64,000 nt of DNA, taken from the NCBI GenBank assembly GCA_016933155.1, contig JAFGBM010000001.1:1-64000 (forward strand), read 5' to 3'. The translations under genes were made by a program, and so were the position numbers. This document shows, piece by piece, positions 40,174 through 48,816 of the stretch. Within the stretch, counting starts at the first letter, position 1; the number at the start of each line of letters is the position of its first letter. The notes under the pieces are model-generated. The model saw only the letters and a list, made by a program, of their open reading frames with translations, ran no database searches and was not told the DNA's origin. The stretch is from Demequinaceae bacterium. GTDB lineage: Bacteria; Actinomycetota; Actinomycetes; Actinomycetales; Demequinaceae.

Positions 40174-41388
40174 ATGTCTCTTGACCTCAACGTCTACCTA
40201 ACCCGCGTCCCAGACTTGCCGACCGTGACCGAACTGGCTGCGAAGACTCCCGGGATTGCGGTCGATGATCCCTCCGGATGGGAGAATCAGCACCTCGTTC
40301 TCACATCCCGAAAAGCGCATGACCCGATCTACACGCTCGAGGGTCCGTTCCTCGTCGAACCGGAAGACATCCCCGAGGAGGTGACCGCGCGGCTTCTCGG
40401 AGCAAGCCACTTGCTGACGGTCTCGATTCACGTCTCCTCCGAGACCGCTATCAACCTGGGACACGAATTCGCTCGTCGGCTTGCCCGAGCCTTTGACGGA
40501 GCGGTCCACGACACGACGACCGATGAGATCTGGGCCCGGGGGGCTCATCGTGTCGCACCCAAACCAACCCGCGGTGACCGTATCTCTCTGGTATCTGTCT
40601 ACTGGCACACGCTGGCTGAAAACGTCGACACCTTCATGGTGGACTCCTACCTGAACGCATGTCGACGGTACCTCCCCGAGGCGCTACCAAAGAGGTATGG
40701 GGGCTTCGAACCGCTTCAACACAAGCTTTCGGATACCGGCGACGACGGTTTGAAGTCTGCTTGGAAAACGGAGAGCCTTTGGCTAATGTTTGCCGCGAGT
40801 GCCCCTTGCATCTGGGGCAGCTTTTCGGCGAATCCCGCGGTGTGGCCGCAACCAGTTTGGTCACTACACCTGGATCTCCAAGCCGATCCGCTATCTGAGC
40901 CATCCTGGCGCGAGGGCCTCCGAGGCCTCTTCGTCACCTTCGCCGATGAGTTGAAGTGCTTCTTCGCCTCGGCCGAGGTGACACGCAACCACATCTGGAA
41001 TGGCCGCTCTACCGCTTCCGATGGTCTCGAGGAGAACCTGATCTACACCGCCCGGAACGGCCGGTGGCACGGCCTCAAACCGCACCCGACGTGGTGGGCA
41101 TACTACGGTTCGGACTATCGCGCCCTCGTGGAGGGTCATCTCGACCCGGCTCGAATCCAATCCACCGAATTCGGCCTTTTCCACGAGTGGACGGATGAGC
41201 CCACCGATCGCGATACTCTGATCCGGATGGCGAGTCCACGACCTACGTTTCGGCGACGCGACTCTTGGCTCCCCTCTGATCTGCTCGTGACAGTGCTCCC
41301 TGGGGATACTCGCCAACGCTATGTCGAAATCGAGCCGGCAAAGACGATACCGGCCGGTCTCCGCATGAGCCAGGAGGAGGCTGGCTAG
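40174..41388 (+). CDS. Hypothetical protein, unknown function
   Basis: 404 residues, soluble, no signal peptide and no family I recognise. It opens MSLDLNVYLTRVPDLPTV and is rich in Trp, Phe and His in its second half (HIWNGRSTASDGLEENLIY, HGLKPHPTWWAYYGSDY). A stretch near residues 90-125 (HVSSETAINLGHEFARRLA, DGAVHDTTTDEIW) looks like a small alpha/beta module. The composition and codon choice are less GC-biased than in its neighbours, which may indicate acquisition. Immunity-like proteins have similar looks, but there is no direct evidence. Convergent with the membrane protein at 41385 (overlapping stops). Confidence 0.7.
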   Translation: MSLDLNVYLTRVPDLPTVTELAAKTPGIAVDDPSGWENQHLVLTSRKAHDPIYTLEGPFLVEPEDIPEEVTARLLGASHLLTVSIHVSSETAINLGHEFARRLARAFDGAVHDTTTDEIWARGAHRVAPKPTRGDRISLVSVYWHTLAENVDTFMVDSYLNACRRYLPEALPKRYGGFEPLQHKLSDTGDDGLKSAWKTESLWLMFAASAPCIWGSFSANPAVWPQPVWSLHLDLQADPLSEPSWREGLRGLFVTFADELKCFFASAEVTRNHIWNGRSTASDGLEENLIYTARNGRWHGLKPHPTWWAYYGSDYRALVEGHLDPARIQSTEFGLFHEWTDEPTDRDTLIRMASPRPTFRRRDSWLPSDLLVTVLPGDTRQRYVEIEPAKTIPAGLRMSQEEAG

Positions 41389-41831
41389 TCGAGTGCCTTT
41401 CTCGTGAACCACAGCGGTACCACGATCGCCAAGAAGAACACCGAGTTGAACACCACGTTCGGCCACACCCCCCCGAGCGCGGATGCCCCGGTATCGAGCG
41501 CGTACCAACCGCCGATCGCACCCGCCACCGTCCACCAGCCCCATCGCTCCCCCCGGCGGATCGCCACATGCGCAACGCCCCCGATCAGGACGGCCAGGCC
41601 CAGCATCGCCGCCCCCATGACCGAGTACGCCCAGGACTGGAAATCCGCCACCATCGCGTCGGGATCGACGTCCCCCCAAAAGGGCGTATTGAACCAGCCG
41701 TCGATCACGTCGAATGCGGGCGTCTGGTTCCCTAGGGCGATGAACGCCCCGAACGCCGTCGCCACCCCGGCCACCGTGACGAGCCATGAGGCCCAGAACG
41801 ACCGCCGCCTCTGTCTTACTGCAATGTCCAT
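41385..41831 (-). CDS. Four-helix membrane protein, unknown function
   Basis: 148 residues from ATG 41831, chosen because GGAGGAG lies about five bases upstream; a longer frame to 41951 lacks a site. Helices near residues 14-32, 60-80, 92-110 and 120-140; a tryptophan-rich loop (RRGERWGWWTVAG). The stop shares CTAG with the convergent gene. Function unknown. Confidence 0.72.
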   Translation of the reverse strand: MDIAVRQRRRSFWASWLVTVAGVATAFGAFIALGNQTPAFDVIDGWFNTPFWGDVDPDAMVADFQSWAYSVMGAAMLGLAVLIGGVAHVAIRRGERWGWWTVAGAIGGWYALDTGASALGGVWPNVVFNSVFFLAIVVPLWFTRKALD

Positions 41832-41925
41832 CTCTCCTCCATGAGCCTTTCCCCCAAGACTATCGAGACGGGATCCCGACCGCCCTGACAGAATGGCGGC
41901 AGGACCCAAGCGAAGGGAGTCGGCG

Positions 41926-42789
41926 ATGGGCGACAAGGGTAAATGGGCCACCCACCCGAGCGAGAGGCTCCGCGTCAGACCCGGATTCGCGATCGAGGGC
42001 TTCGACCACCGTTCCAGCCCCGGCTGGAAGGGCGACGAGGGCGACGCCGTCGACGAGATGAAGCGTCGCGGCCAGGACCTTTACGACCTCCAGGAGAAGC
42101 TCTTCGCCGAGGCGAAAACGGCCGGAGGCACCCGTTCGGTGCTCCTCGTCCTCCAGGGCATGGACACGGCGGGCAAGGGCGGCATCGTCGGGCACGTCGT
42201 CGGCATGGTCAACCCCTATGGCACGCAGGTCAGGGCCTTCGGGTGCCCCACGGAGGAGGAGCGGAAGCACCACTACCTCTGGCGCATCGAGAACTCTCTG
42301 CCCCTGCCCGGCAGGATCGGCGTGTTCGACCGCTCCCACTACGAACAAGTCCTCGTGGTCCGGGTGGAAAACCTCGAACCTCCGGAAGAGTGGGGCCAGC
42401 ACTACGACGAGATCAACGCCTTCGAGGAGAAGGTCGCGGCCAGCGGCACCGCCATCGTCAAATGCGCCCTGATGGTGTCTCCCGAGGAACAGCTCCGACG
42501 TCTCAAGGACCGCCTGGACGACCCCTCCAAGTACTGGAAGTACAACCCCCAGGACATCGACAAGCGCGCCGCCTGGGACCAGTACATGGAGGCCTACCAG
42601 GACGTCTTCGACCGATGCTCGACGGACATCGCCCCCTGGTATGCGATCCCGGCCGACCACAAGTGGTTTGCCCGGCTCGCCATCGCAGAGTTGCTGACCT
42701 CAACCCTCGAGGGGCTCGCGCCCCAATGGCCGCCAGCGGATTTCGACGTCGCGGAAGAACAGACGCGCATAGGCGCCCTCAAGGGGTAG
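41926..42789 (+). CDS. Polyphosphate kinase 2 family protein
   Basis: 287 residues from ATG 41926 with AAGGGAG upstream. PPK2 enzymes move phosphate between polyphosphate and nucleotides. Walker A is QGMDTAGKGG, Walker B FDRSHYEQVLVV, and the lid region RLKDRLDDPSKYWKY followed by PADHKWFARLAI. The short single-domain form usually phosphorylates AMP or ADP using polyphosphate; which one cannot be told. Diverges from the membrane protein at 41831. Confidence 0.93.
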   Translation: MGDKGKWATHPSERLRVRPGFAIEGFDHRSSPGWKGDEGDAVDEMKRRGQDLYDLQEKLFAEAKTAGGTRSVLLVLQGMDTAGKGGIVGHVVGMVNPYGTQVRAFGCPTEEERKHHYLWRIENSLPLPGRIGVFDRSHYEQVLVVRVENLEPPEEWGQHYDEINAFEEKVAASGTAIVKCALMVSPEEQLRRLKDRLDDPSKYWKYNPQDIDKRAAWDQYMEAYQDVFDRCSTDIAPWYAIPADHKWFARLAIAELLTSTLEGLAPQWPPADFDVAEEQTRIGALKG

Positions 42790-42817
42790 ACGACCCTCCC
42801 TCGGGTACGGTCGAGGC

Positions 42818-43549
42818 ATGAACGCCTCCGAGGCCTCCTTGACCCTTGCCGACCCCACCGGGCGGATCCTGGCCGAGACCCCGTCCGAGGACGATCTCCG
42901 CGCCCTCTACCCCCACCCCCCCGGATTCGTCCGCCTCGGGATGATCGCCGGCGCCCACGGGGAGGCGACCGGGCTGGACGGCTCGAGCCGCACCCTTTCC
43001 GGGCCTGCGGACCTCAGGATCATCCGGGTGCTTCGCGCGGCCGCAGACGTCGTCGTCGTGGGGGCGGCCACCGCGCTCCACGAGAACTACGGCCCCATCG
43101 GGGTGCGGGATCCCCTCGTCGCAACCCGCTCCGAGGACCAACAGCCGACCCCCATCGTCGCCATCGTCAGTTTCTCGGGAACCCTGCCCTCAGGGCTGGG
43201 CCCCGGCAATGCCCTGCTCCTGACGACGTCCGACGCCCCAGCCCTCTCCCTTGCCGACGAGTGGGGGGACTCGCTGGTGCTCGTCGGACGTCACTCGGTG
43301 TCCCCCCACCTCTTGGTGGAAGCGCTGAACGGACGGGGACTGACGCGCATCCTGTGCGAGGGCGGGCCCGCACTCGGGGCCCTGCTCCTCTCCGCTGGCG
43401 TCGTGGGTGACTACTGCCGGACGGACAGCCCCGTGGTAGGCGACGACAGCGGCCCCCTCACCCCGGAGGTCCCTCCGTCATGGGAGGCCGTCCACACCCT
43501 GACGGCCGGGGGCTTCACGATGCGGAGATGGCGCAGCCCGCAAGCGTGA
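42818..43549 (+). CDS. RibD C-terminal domain (pyrimidine reductase-like) protein
   Basis: 243 residues with the dihydrofolate-reductase-like fold of the RibD reductase domain: GSSRTLSGPADLRIIRVLRA, VVVVGAATALHENYGP, and RILCEGGPALGALLLSAGVV. No deaminase domain is attached. Such stand-alone proteins are common in actinobacteria and may reduce a riboflavin intermediate or another substrate. TACGGT ends six bases before the ATG, a leaderless start. The 3' end overlaps the convergent racemase gene by 35 bases. Confidence 0.85.
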   Translation: MNASEASLTLADPTGRILAETPSEDDLRALYPHPPGFVRLGMIAGAHGEATGLDGSSRTLSGPADLRIIRVLRAAADVVVVGAATALHENYGPIGVRDPLVATRSEDQQPTPIVAIVSFSGTLPSGLGPGNALLLTTSDAPALSLADEWGDSLVLVGRHSVSPHLLVEALNGRGLTRILCEGGPALGALLLSAGVVGDYCRTDSPVVGDDSGPLTPEVPPSWEAVHTLTAGGFTMRRWRSPQA

Positions 43550-44225
43550 CGGTTCGACGGGCAAGCGAATCGAGGGCGTCGACGACCTTCGGCCCCATGT
43601 CCCACGCCCCGGCTGCGACCGACAGCTCGGTGCACCCCAGGATGAACGCCTCCGCCCCCCGTGAAGCCACGTCCTCGATCGCCCCGTCGAGGAGTCCCCG
43701 GTCGGCTGGAAGGTTGGCCTTCACCTGGCCGTAGATCAATTCCATGATCCCCTCCTGCTGGCCGTCCGAGGGCACGACGGCCTCCCGTCCCGCCTCCTCC
43801 AGTGCCCGGCGATAGGTCTCCGAGCGGACGGTTCCCGTCGTCGCGAGGACCCCCACCTTGCCCGCCTCCGGAAACATCGTCACCACGTCGTCGACCGCCG
43901 CCCGGACGATGTCGACGACGGGAATCCCCACGGCCCCCTCGATCTCGTCGATGAACACCCGCGCGGTGTTGCAGGGGACGACGATGGCTGACACCCCCAT
44001 GGCCTCGAGCCGGGCGGCGTCGGCCGCGAGCACGGGACCGGGGTCGGGAAGGGACGGGTCGAGGATGTGCCGGGTGCGGTCCGGGATGGACGAGTGCTGG
44101 AGGACGACGAGGTCCGCGTGCTCCTGGTCCGATTTCGCCTCGGTCCACCGGATGACCCGATAGAGGAACTCGGCCGTCGCGGCCGGCCCCAGCCCCCCGA
44201 TGACTCCGATCTCGTGGCGACTCAT
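43515..44225 (-). CDS. Aspartate/glutamate racemase family protein
   Basis: 236 residues from ATG 44225. Cofactor-free racemase with the two catalytic cysteines in VVPCNTARVF and ILGCTELSVAA; N-terminus MSRHEIGVIGGLGPAATAEF, typical of aspartate racemases. It would make D-aspartate (or D-glutamate). The start overlaps the stop of the ATP-grasp gene by ATGA, so both are made together. In Enterococcus faecium an aspartate racemase and an ATP-grasp D-aspartate ligase act together to build the cell-wall cross-bridge; the same pairing is inferred here. Confidence 0.88.
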   Translation of the reverse strand: MSRHEIGVIGGLGPAATAEFLYRVIRWTEAKSDQEHADLVVLQHSSIPDRTRHILDPSLPDPGPVLAADAARLEAMGVSAIVVPCNTARVFIDEIEGAVGIPVVDIVRAAVDDVVTMFPEAGKVGVLATTGTVRSETYRRALEEAGREAVVPSDGQQEGIMELIYGQVKANLPADRGLLDGAIEDVASRGAEAFILGCTELSVAAGAWDMGPKVVDALDSLARRTVTLAGCAISAS

Positions 44226-45454
44226 GCGTCCATCCTCGCCTGCCGGAGGGGATAGTGGCGATGGAACTTGCGGTATTGGTTGAGTTTGTATGCCTGGACG
44301 TACAACCACCGCCGGGGCGAGGGGTCCCTCCACGACCAGAGGGGGTGCGCGAGCCTCCCCGTCAACCACAGAACCAGGACCCGCCAGAACATCCGTCCCC
44401 TGACGTACCGAAGGATGAGGGGGGCGGGAAGGATCGAGTAGGCCTTGCGTCGACCCCGGCGCGAACGAAGATGGGACGCGGCTTGAGGCGCGTATTCGCG
44501 GATCAGGGCGGGAACGGGGTTGTGCCCCGATGCCGTGAGGTAGAAGTTGGACCGCCCGAGGCGGGGGTTGAGTTCGAAGAAGACGTGACGACGGGTGTCC
44601 GGATCCCACTTGACGTCGAAGTTGGCATGCCCCCGCCACCCGAGGCCCTCGGCAAGCCGGCGCACCCCATCCTCGATGTCCGGAAACGGCTCGACGAGGA
44701 TGACGGCCGGGTTGCCCCGGGCTCCCGGGGTGTGCTCCTCGAGGAGCACCCGGCCGACGACGGGTGCCTGGACGCCTCCGGACCCGACGAAGCAGGTGGC
44801 GACCCTCATGTGGTCGTCTCCCCCGCGGATCCTCCTCTGGAGGAGGAACTCCCCCCGGAATCCCGCCTCCCTGGCCTCGACCATCTGGGCCCGCAGGGTC
44901 TCCTCATCGGGCGCGTCGTACACCTTCTGCTTGCCCGCGAAATCGATCGTGTGGAAGTCCGCCGTGCTCGCCGCCTTGGCGACGACCGGATAGGGAAGCG
45001 CCTCCAACTCCCCCACCGGCCGGTCGAGGTCGATGAGGTACGTCTCCGGATACGGCACCCCCAGCCTGCTCGTCGCCTCCCCGAACTCGACCTTGCCCGT
45101 GGCCTTCGCGACCGTCGCCGCATCCGGATAGGGCACGACGATGGAGGGTGCCAAACGGTCGCGATGGCGCACGATCTCCTCGACGAACCAGTCGGCCGCG
45201 CCGAAAAGCATGAGGGTCTCGTCCGGGAACTCCTCCGCGAGCCCATTGACGATACCGACCATGACGTCGCCCTCGCCTATCCGACGATACGGTCGGGCGT
45301 CCAGGATCCTGGAGTGGGCAAACTGGGCGGAGGGCACCGTCGGCAGGAGGATCGATTTCACCCCGAGGGCGGCGTGGAAGGCTCGGGCGATGGAGTAGGC
45401 ACCGATGTCCCCCCCCAGGATGACGGGTTTGATCCCGGACGGCTTCCTGGACAG
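44222..45454 (-). CDS. ATP-grasp ligase, probable D-aspartate (D-amino acid) ligase for peptidoglycan
   Basis: 410 residues. Fold: N-terminal nucleotide-like domain (VILGGDIGAYSIARAFH), central and ATP-grasp domains (PYPVVAKAASTADFHTI, EFLLQRRIRGGDDHMRV, ANFDVKWDPDTRRHVFFELNPRLGRSN with metal-binding E/N). Short loop RSRRGRRKA and aromatic C-terminus follow. The start is uncertain: no ATG or GTG fits, but AGGAGG lies six bases before an in-frame CTG at 45454, right after the gnd stop, so I take CTG. The overlapping aspartate racemase supports D-aspartate attached to a peptidoglycan precursor, as for the enterococcal enzyme. Carbamoyl-phosphate-synthase-like relatives are the alternative. Confidence 0.78.
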   Translation of the reverse strand: MSRKPSGIKPVILGGDIGAYSIARAFHAALGVKSILLPTVPSAQFAHSRILDARPYRRIGEGDVMVGIVNGLAEEFPDETLMLFGAADWFVEEIVRHRDRLAPSIVVPYPDAATVAKATGKVEFGEATSRLGVPYPETYLIDLDRPVGELEALPYPVVAKAASTADFHTIDFAGKQKVYDAPDEETLRAQMVEAREAGFRGEFLLQRRIRGGDDHMRVATCFVGSGGVQAPVVGRVLLEEHTPGARGNPAVILVEPFPDIEDGVRRLAEGLGWRGHANFDVKWDPDTRRHVFFELNPRLGRSNFYLTASGHNPVPALIREYAPQAASHLRSRRGRRKAYSILPAPLILRYVRGRMFWRVLVLWLTGRLAHPLWSWRDPSPRRWLYVQAYKLNQYRKFHRHYPLRQARMDA

Positions 45455-45455
45455 G

Positions 45456-46880
45456 TCACACCTCCTTTTCTGATCGATCGGAGGACCACAGGGTGTGAAA
45501 AGCCCCGTCGACGTCGATCCTGCGGTACGTGTGGGCCCCAAAGAAGTCCCGTTGTGCCTGGATGAGGGCCGCCGGGAGCCGCTCCGTCCGAAGGGCATCC
45601 ACATACGACAGAAGGGAAGAGAAGACCGGGACGGGAATGCCGGAAAGCACCGCCCATGACACGACCCGACGCCAAGCGGCTTCCCCGGCGATCACGGGGG
45701 CCATGTATGGAGGATCCGTCAGAAGAGAGGGGGTCCCGGGATCGTGGATGTTCGCCTCCACAATCGCGTCGAGCAGGCGCGCTCGAATGATGCACCCTCC
45801 CCTCCACACCCGGGCGATGGAGGCGCAATCGAGACCCCATCCGTGCTCATCGGACCCCGCATGGATCAGGTCGAAACCCTGGGCATAGGCCACTCGGGTC
45901 GCAAATTCGAGCGCCTGCCGCACGTCCTCCTGGAATCCTTCGCCTGGGGAATCCGGCTCGGGGGATCCGAGCGCGGCCCTGATGGACTCCCTCTGCTCCC
46001 TCCTGGCGGACAACGCACGGGCGAAGGCAGCCTCTGCCACCCCGGTCGCCGGCACCCCGAGCCCGAGGGCGGCCTGGGCCGCCCACACCCCCGTCCCCTT
46101 GTTGCCCGCCTCGTCGAGGATGACGTCCACGAGGGGGCGACCCGTCCTCGCATCCTCGTGGCGAAGCGCCTCGGCGGAGACCTCCAGGAGATAGGAATCG
46201 AGGCCAGACGCATTCCAGTCGGCGAACGCCTCCCCGATCCTCGGCGCCGTCTCGCCGAGGCCCTCCCGCAGCAGGTGATAGGCCTCGGCGATGAGTTGAA
46301 GGACCGCATACTCGATGCCGTTGTGGACCGTCTTGACGAAGTGCCCCGCACCCCCGGGTCCGACGAGGGCGCAGCACGGTTCCCCGTCGACCCGAGCCGA
46401 GATGCCCTCGAGCATCGGCCGTACGGCATCCCACGCCCCCTGGCCTCCTCCCGCCATGATCGACGGGCCGTGGAGCGCCCCCTCCTCACCGCCGGAGACC
46501 CCGGCCCCGATGAATCGGATGCCCATCGCGGCCAGAGCCTTCTCCCGATTCTCGGTGTCCTCGAAGCGGGCGTTTCCGGCATCGATGATCGTGTCCCCCG
46601 CCTCCATCAAAGGGGCGAGGTCCCGGATGACCGCGTCGGTGGCCCGACCCGCCGGGACCAGGAGGATCACGGCCCGGGGCCGAGCGAGGGCCGCGATGAG
46701 GGATTCGGGATTGGCGCAGTCGACGATACCGCCGACGCCTTCATGCCCCGAGGCGAGATCCCTGCCGAGACCCTGAACGCGATCGTAGACGGCCACCGTC
46801 AGGCCTTGGCGGGCAAGGTTGCGGGACAGGTTTCCACCCATGACGGCAAGCCCGACCACGCCCACCTGAGCCGTCGTCAT
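45456..46880 (-). CDS. gnd: 6-phosphogluconate dehydrogenase (decarboxylating)
   Basis: 474 residues. Oxidises 6-phosphogluconate to ribulose 5-phosphate, CO2 and NAD(P)H in the pentose phosphate pathway. NADP-site GVVGLAVMGGNLSRNLA at the start; substrate motif FIGAGVSGGEEGALHGPSIM; catalytic FVKTVHNGIEYAVLQLI; C-terminal KGTGVWAAQAALGLGVP and WGLDCASIARVWRGGCIIRA, all in order. Normal length. The ATP-grasp gene begins right after its stop. Confidence 0.95.
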   Translation of the reverse strand: MTTAQVGVVGLAVMGGNLSRNLARQGLTVAVYDRVQGLGRDLASGHEGVGGIVDCANPESLIAALARPRAVILLVPAGRATDAVIRDLAPLMEAGDTIIDAGNARFEDTENREKALAAMGIRFIGAGVSGGEEGALHGPSIMAGGGQGAWDAVRPMLEGISARVDGEPCCALVGPGGAGHFVKTVHNGIEYAVLQLIAEAYHLLREGLGETAPRIGEAFADWNASGLDSYLLEVSAEALRHEDARTGRPLVDVILDEAGNKGTGVWAAQAALGLGVPATGVAEAAFARALSARREQRESIRAALGSPEPDSPGEGFQEDVRQALEFATRVAYAQGFDLIHAGSDEHGWGLDCASIARVWRGGCIIRARLLDAIVEANIHDPGTPSLLTDPPYMAPVIAGEAAWRRVVSWAVLSGIPVPVFSSLLSYVDALRTERLPAALIQAQRDFFGAHTYRRIDVDGAFHTLWSSDRSEKEV

Positions 46881-46978
46881 GACCCTCCTTCGCTTCGCAC
46901 CAGCCAGAAATCCAGCCTAAGGGGTGCGTGCCCGCGTGGCGCCACCCCACGACGATGGCCCCGTCCTACCCTCGAAGG

Positions 46979-47542
46979 GTGACCCCCGATCCCTCTGAGG
47001 TTCCGCAGGCCTTCAGGGAAGTGCTGCGGAGCCTCCGGCGTGCCGACGTCAGGGGGGATGTCGTGCTCGTCGAGGCCCCGGCCCCGTCCCGGATCGCCCC
47101 TTACGCGGTCGCCCTGGACGGCGAGATCATCGTCGACGGAAACGCGGCGGCTTCTGGCCGTTTCGTCGTCCTCCACGACCCCGATGGGCAGGAGGCCTGG
47201 AACGGCACGATCCGGGTTGTCGCGCTCGTCAAGGCGGAGGTGGAGCCGGAGGTGGGCACAGACGAGTTGTGGGGCCAGGTGGCCTGGTCCTGGATAGACG
47301 AGGCCCTCTCCGACACTCCCCACGAGGCCCTCGGGGGAACCGTCACCCGGGTCACGAACGAGGCCTTCGGCGACCTCAAGGAGCGGGGACGCACCGTCAT
47401 CGTCGAGATGCGGATCTCCTGGACCCCCCTGGAGACGGACATGACCTCCCACCTCAAGGCGTGGGCGCACCTGCTGGCTTCCTGCGCGGGCGTGCCTCCC
47501 CTTCCCGACGGCGTGACGATGCTTCCGGGGAAGGCCTCGTGA
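46979..47542 (+). CDS. DUF3000 family protein
   Basis: 187 residues from GTG 46979; TACCCT ends six bases before it, so a leaderless start is likely, though ATG codons at 46928 and 46955 are alternatives. Soluble alpha/beta protein conserved in actinobacteria directly before the HRDC ribonuclease D gene; function unknown. Segments FREVLRSLRRADVRGDVVL, SRFAPYAVAL-like region, WGQVAWSWIDEAL and WTPLETDMTSHLKAWAHLL are typical. The stop overlaps the next start as GTGA (47539-47542). Confidence 0.88.
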   Translation: MTPDPSEVPQAFREVLRSLRRADVRGDVVLVEAPAPSRIAPYAVALDGEIIVDGNAAASGRFVVLHDPDGQEAWNGTIRVVALVKAEVEPEVGTDELWGQVAWSWIDEALSDTPHEALGGTVTRVTNEAFGDLKERGRTVIVEMRISWTPLETDMTSHLKAWAHLLASCAGVPPLPDGVTMLPGKAS

Positions 47543-48816
47543 GCGATCGCGACACCGCTGGCAACGACGTCAACGACGTTGAGGAGGCCGAACCCCTCCT
47601 CCTGGCCGCCCCCGAGGACGGGGTCCCGCCGATAACCGACACCCCTGAGGGCCTCGACGACGTTGTCGAGCGGTTCCGGGCGGGAACGGGCCCGGTTGCG
47701 GTCGACGCGGAACGCGCCTCGGGATTCCGGTACGGGCAACGGACCTATCTGGCCCAGTTCAAACGGGAAGGGGCGGGTATCGCCCTGATCGACACGGACG
47801 CCCTCCCCGACCTGTCGGGGCTCTCCCATGCCCTCCTGGACGCCGAATGGGTGCTCCACGCCGCGAGCCAGGACCTGCCAGGGCTGCATGAACTCAACAT
47901 GAAACCCGGGCGTGTCTTCGATACCGAACTCGCGGCCCGGCTGTTGGGGTGGCCGAAGGTGGGCCTCGCCTCCGTCGTCGAGCGCGAATTGGGCTTTGCC
48001 CTGGCGAAGGAACACTCGGCGCAGGACTGGTCCGAGCGGCCCATCCCGGCGGAGTGGCTCGCCTATGCCGCCCTCGACGTCGAACTCCTCCTCGACCTCA
48101 GGGTCAGGCTCGGACGCCACCTGGAGGCTGCGGGGAAGGCCGAGTGGGCTGAGCAGGAATTCGAGGCCGTCCGGAATGCCCCTCCTTCCGCCCCTCGTCC
48201 CGACCCGTGGCGCCACACCTCCGGGACCCACAAACTCAGGGACCGCCGGGCCCTCGCCATCGTCAGGGAACTCTGGAACGCCCGTGAGGAGGTCGCGCGA
48301 GCGAAGGACACCGCACCCGGCCGGATCCTCAGGGATGCGGCGATCGTCGCGGCCGCACTCGCCAAGCCAGCCTCCCTCGCGTCCCTGATCGAGGTGCCGG
48401 AGTGGCGCTCGAAGGGAACCAAGCGGAAAGCGGACCGGTGGTATCCCGCGATCGAGAAGGCCCTCGCCCTTCCCGATACGGCCCTGCCCACCATGCGAGG
48501 CCCCGGAGGTGACGGCCCCCCGCCCCCTCGGCTGTGGTCGGACAAGAGGCCGGAAGCCGACACCAGGTTGAAGGCCGCCAAGGCCGTCGTCGCCCGCCTC
48601 GTCGAACGGCACGCCGTCCCCGCCGAGAATCTCCTGCAGCCCGATGCCCTGCGGAGGCTGTGCTGGGAGTACCAGGGGGGTGGACGCCAGGCCATCGAGA
48701 GGTTCCTGGAGGGAAGGGGGGCCCGTCCCTGGCAGATCTGCCTCGTGGCGGAGCCCCTCGCGAAGGCTTGGGAGGCCATTCGGACCTCGGAGCAACCCCC
48801 AGGAGACCTCGCCTAG
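47539..48816 (+). CDS. rnd: HRDC-domain ribonuclease D
   Basis: 425 residues. 3'-5' exonuclease of the DEDDy type that trims RNA. The catalytic acids are in AVDAERASGFRYG (D, E), LHAASQDLPGL (D) and AYAALDVELLLDL (Y, D). The HRDC helical domain (about 215-295, KLRDRRALAIVRELWNARE, APGRILRDAAIVAAALAKP) follows. Co-translated with DUF3000 by GTGA overlap. Converges with dxs with overlapping stops (48813-48816). Confidence 0.92.
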   Translation: MSDRDTAGNDVNDVEEAEPLLLAAPEDGVPPITDTPEGLDDVVERFRAGTGPVAVDAERASGFRYGQRTYLAQFKREGAGIALIDTDALPDLSGLSHALLDAEWVLHAASQDLPGLHELNMKPGRVFDTELAARLLGWPKVGLASVVERELGFALAKEHSAQDWSERPIPAEWLAYAALDVELLLDLRVRLGRHLEAAGKAEWAEQEFEAVRNAPPSAPRPDPWRHTSGTHKLRDRRALAIVRELWNAREEVARAKDTAPGRILRDAAIVAAALAKPASLASLIEVPEWRSKGTKRKADRWYPAIEKALALPDTALPTMRGPGGDGPPPPRLWSDKRPEADTRLKAAKAVVARLVERHAVPAENLLQPDALRRLCWEYQGGGRQAIERFLEGRGARPWQICLVAEPLAKAWEAIRTSEQPPGDLA

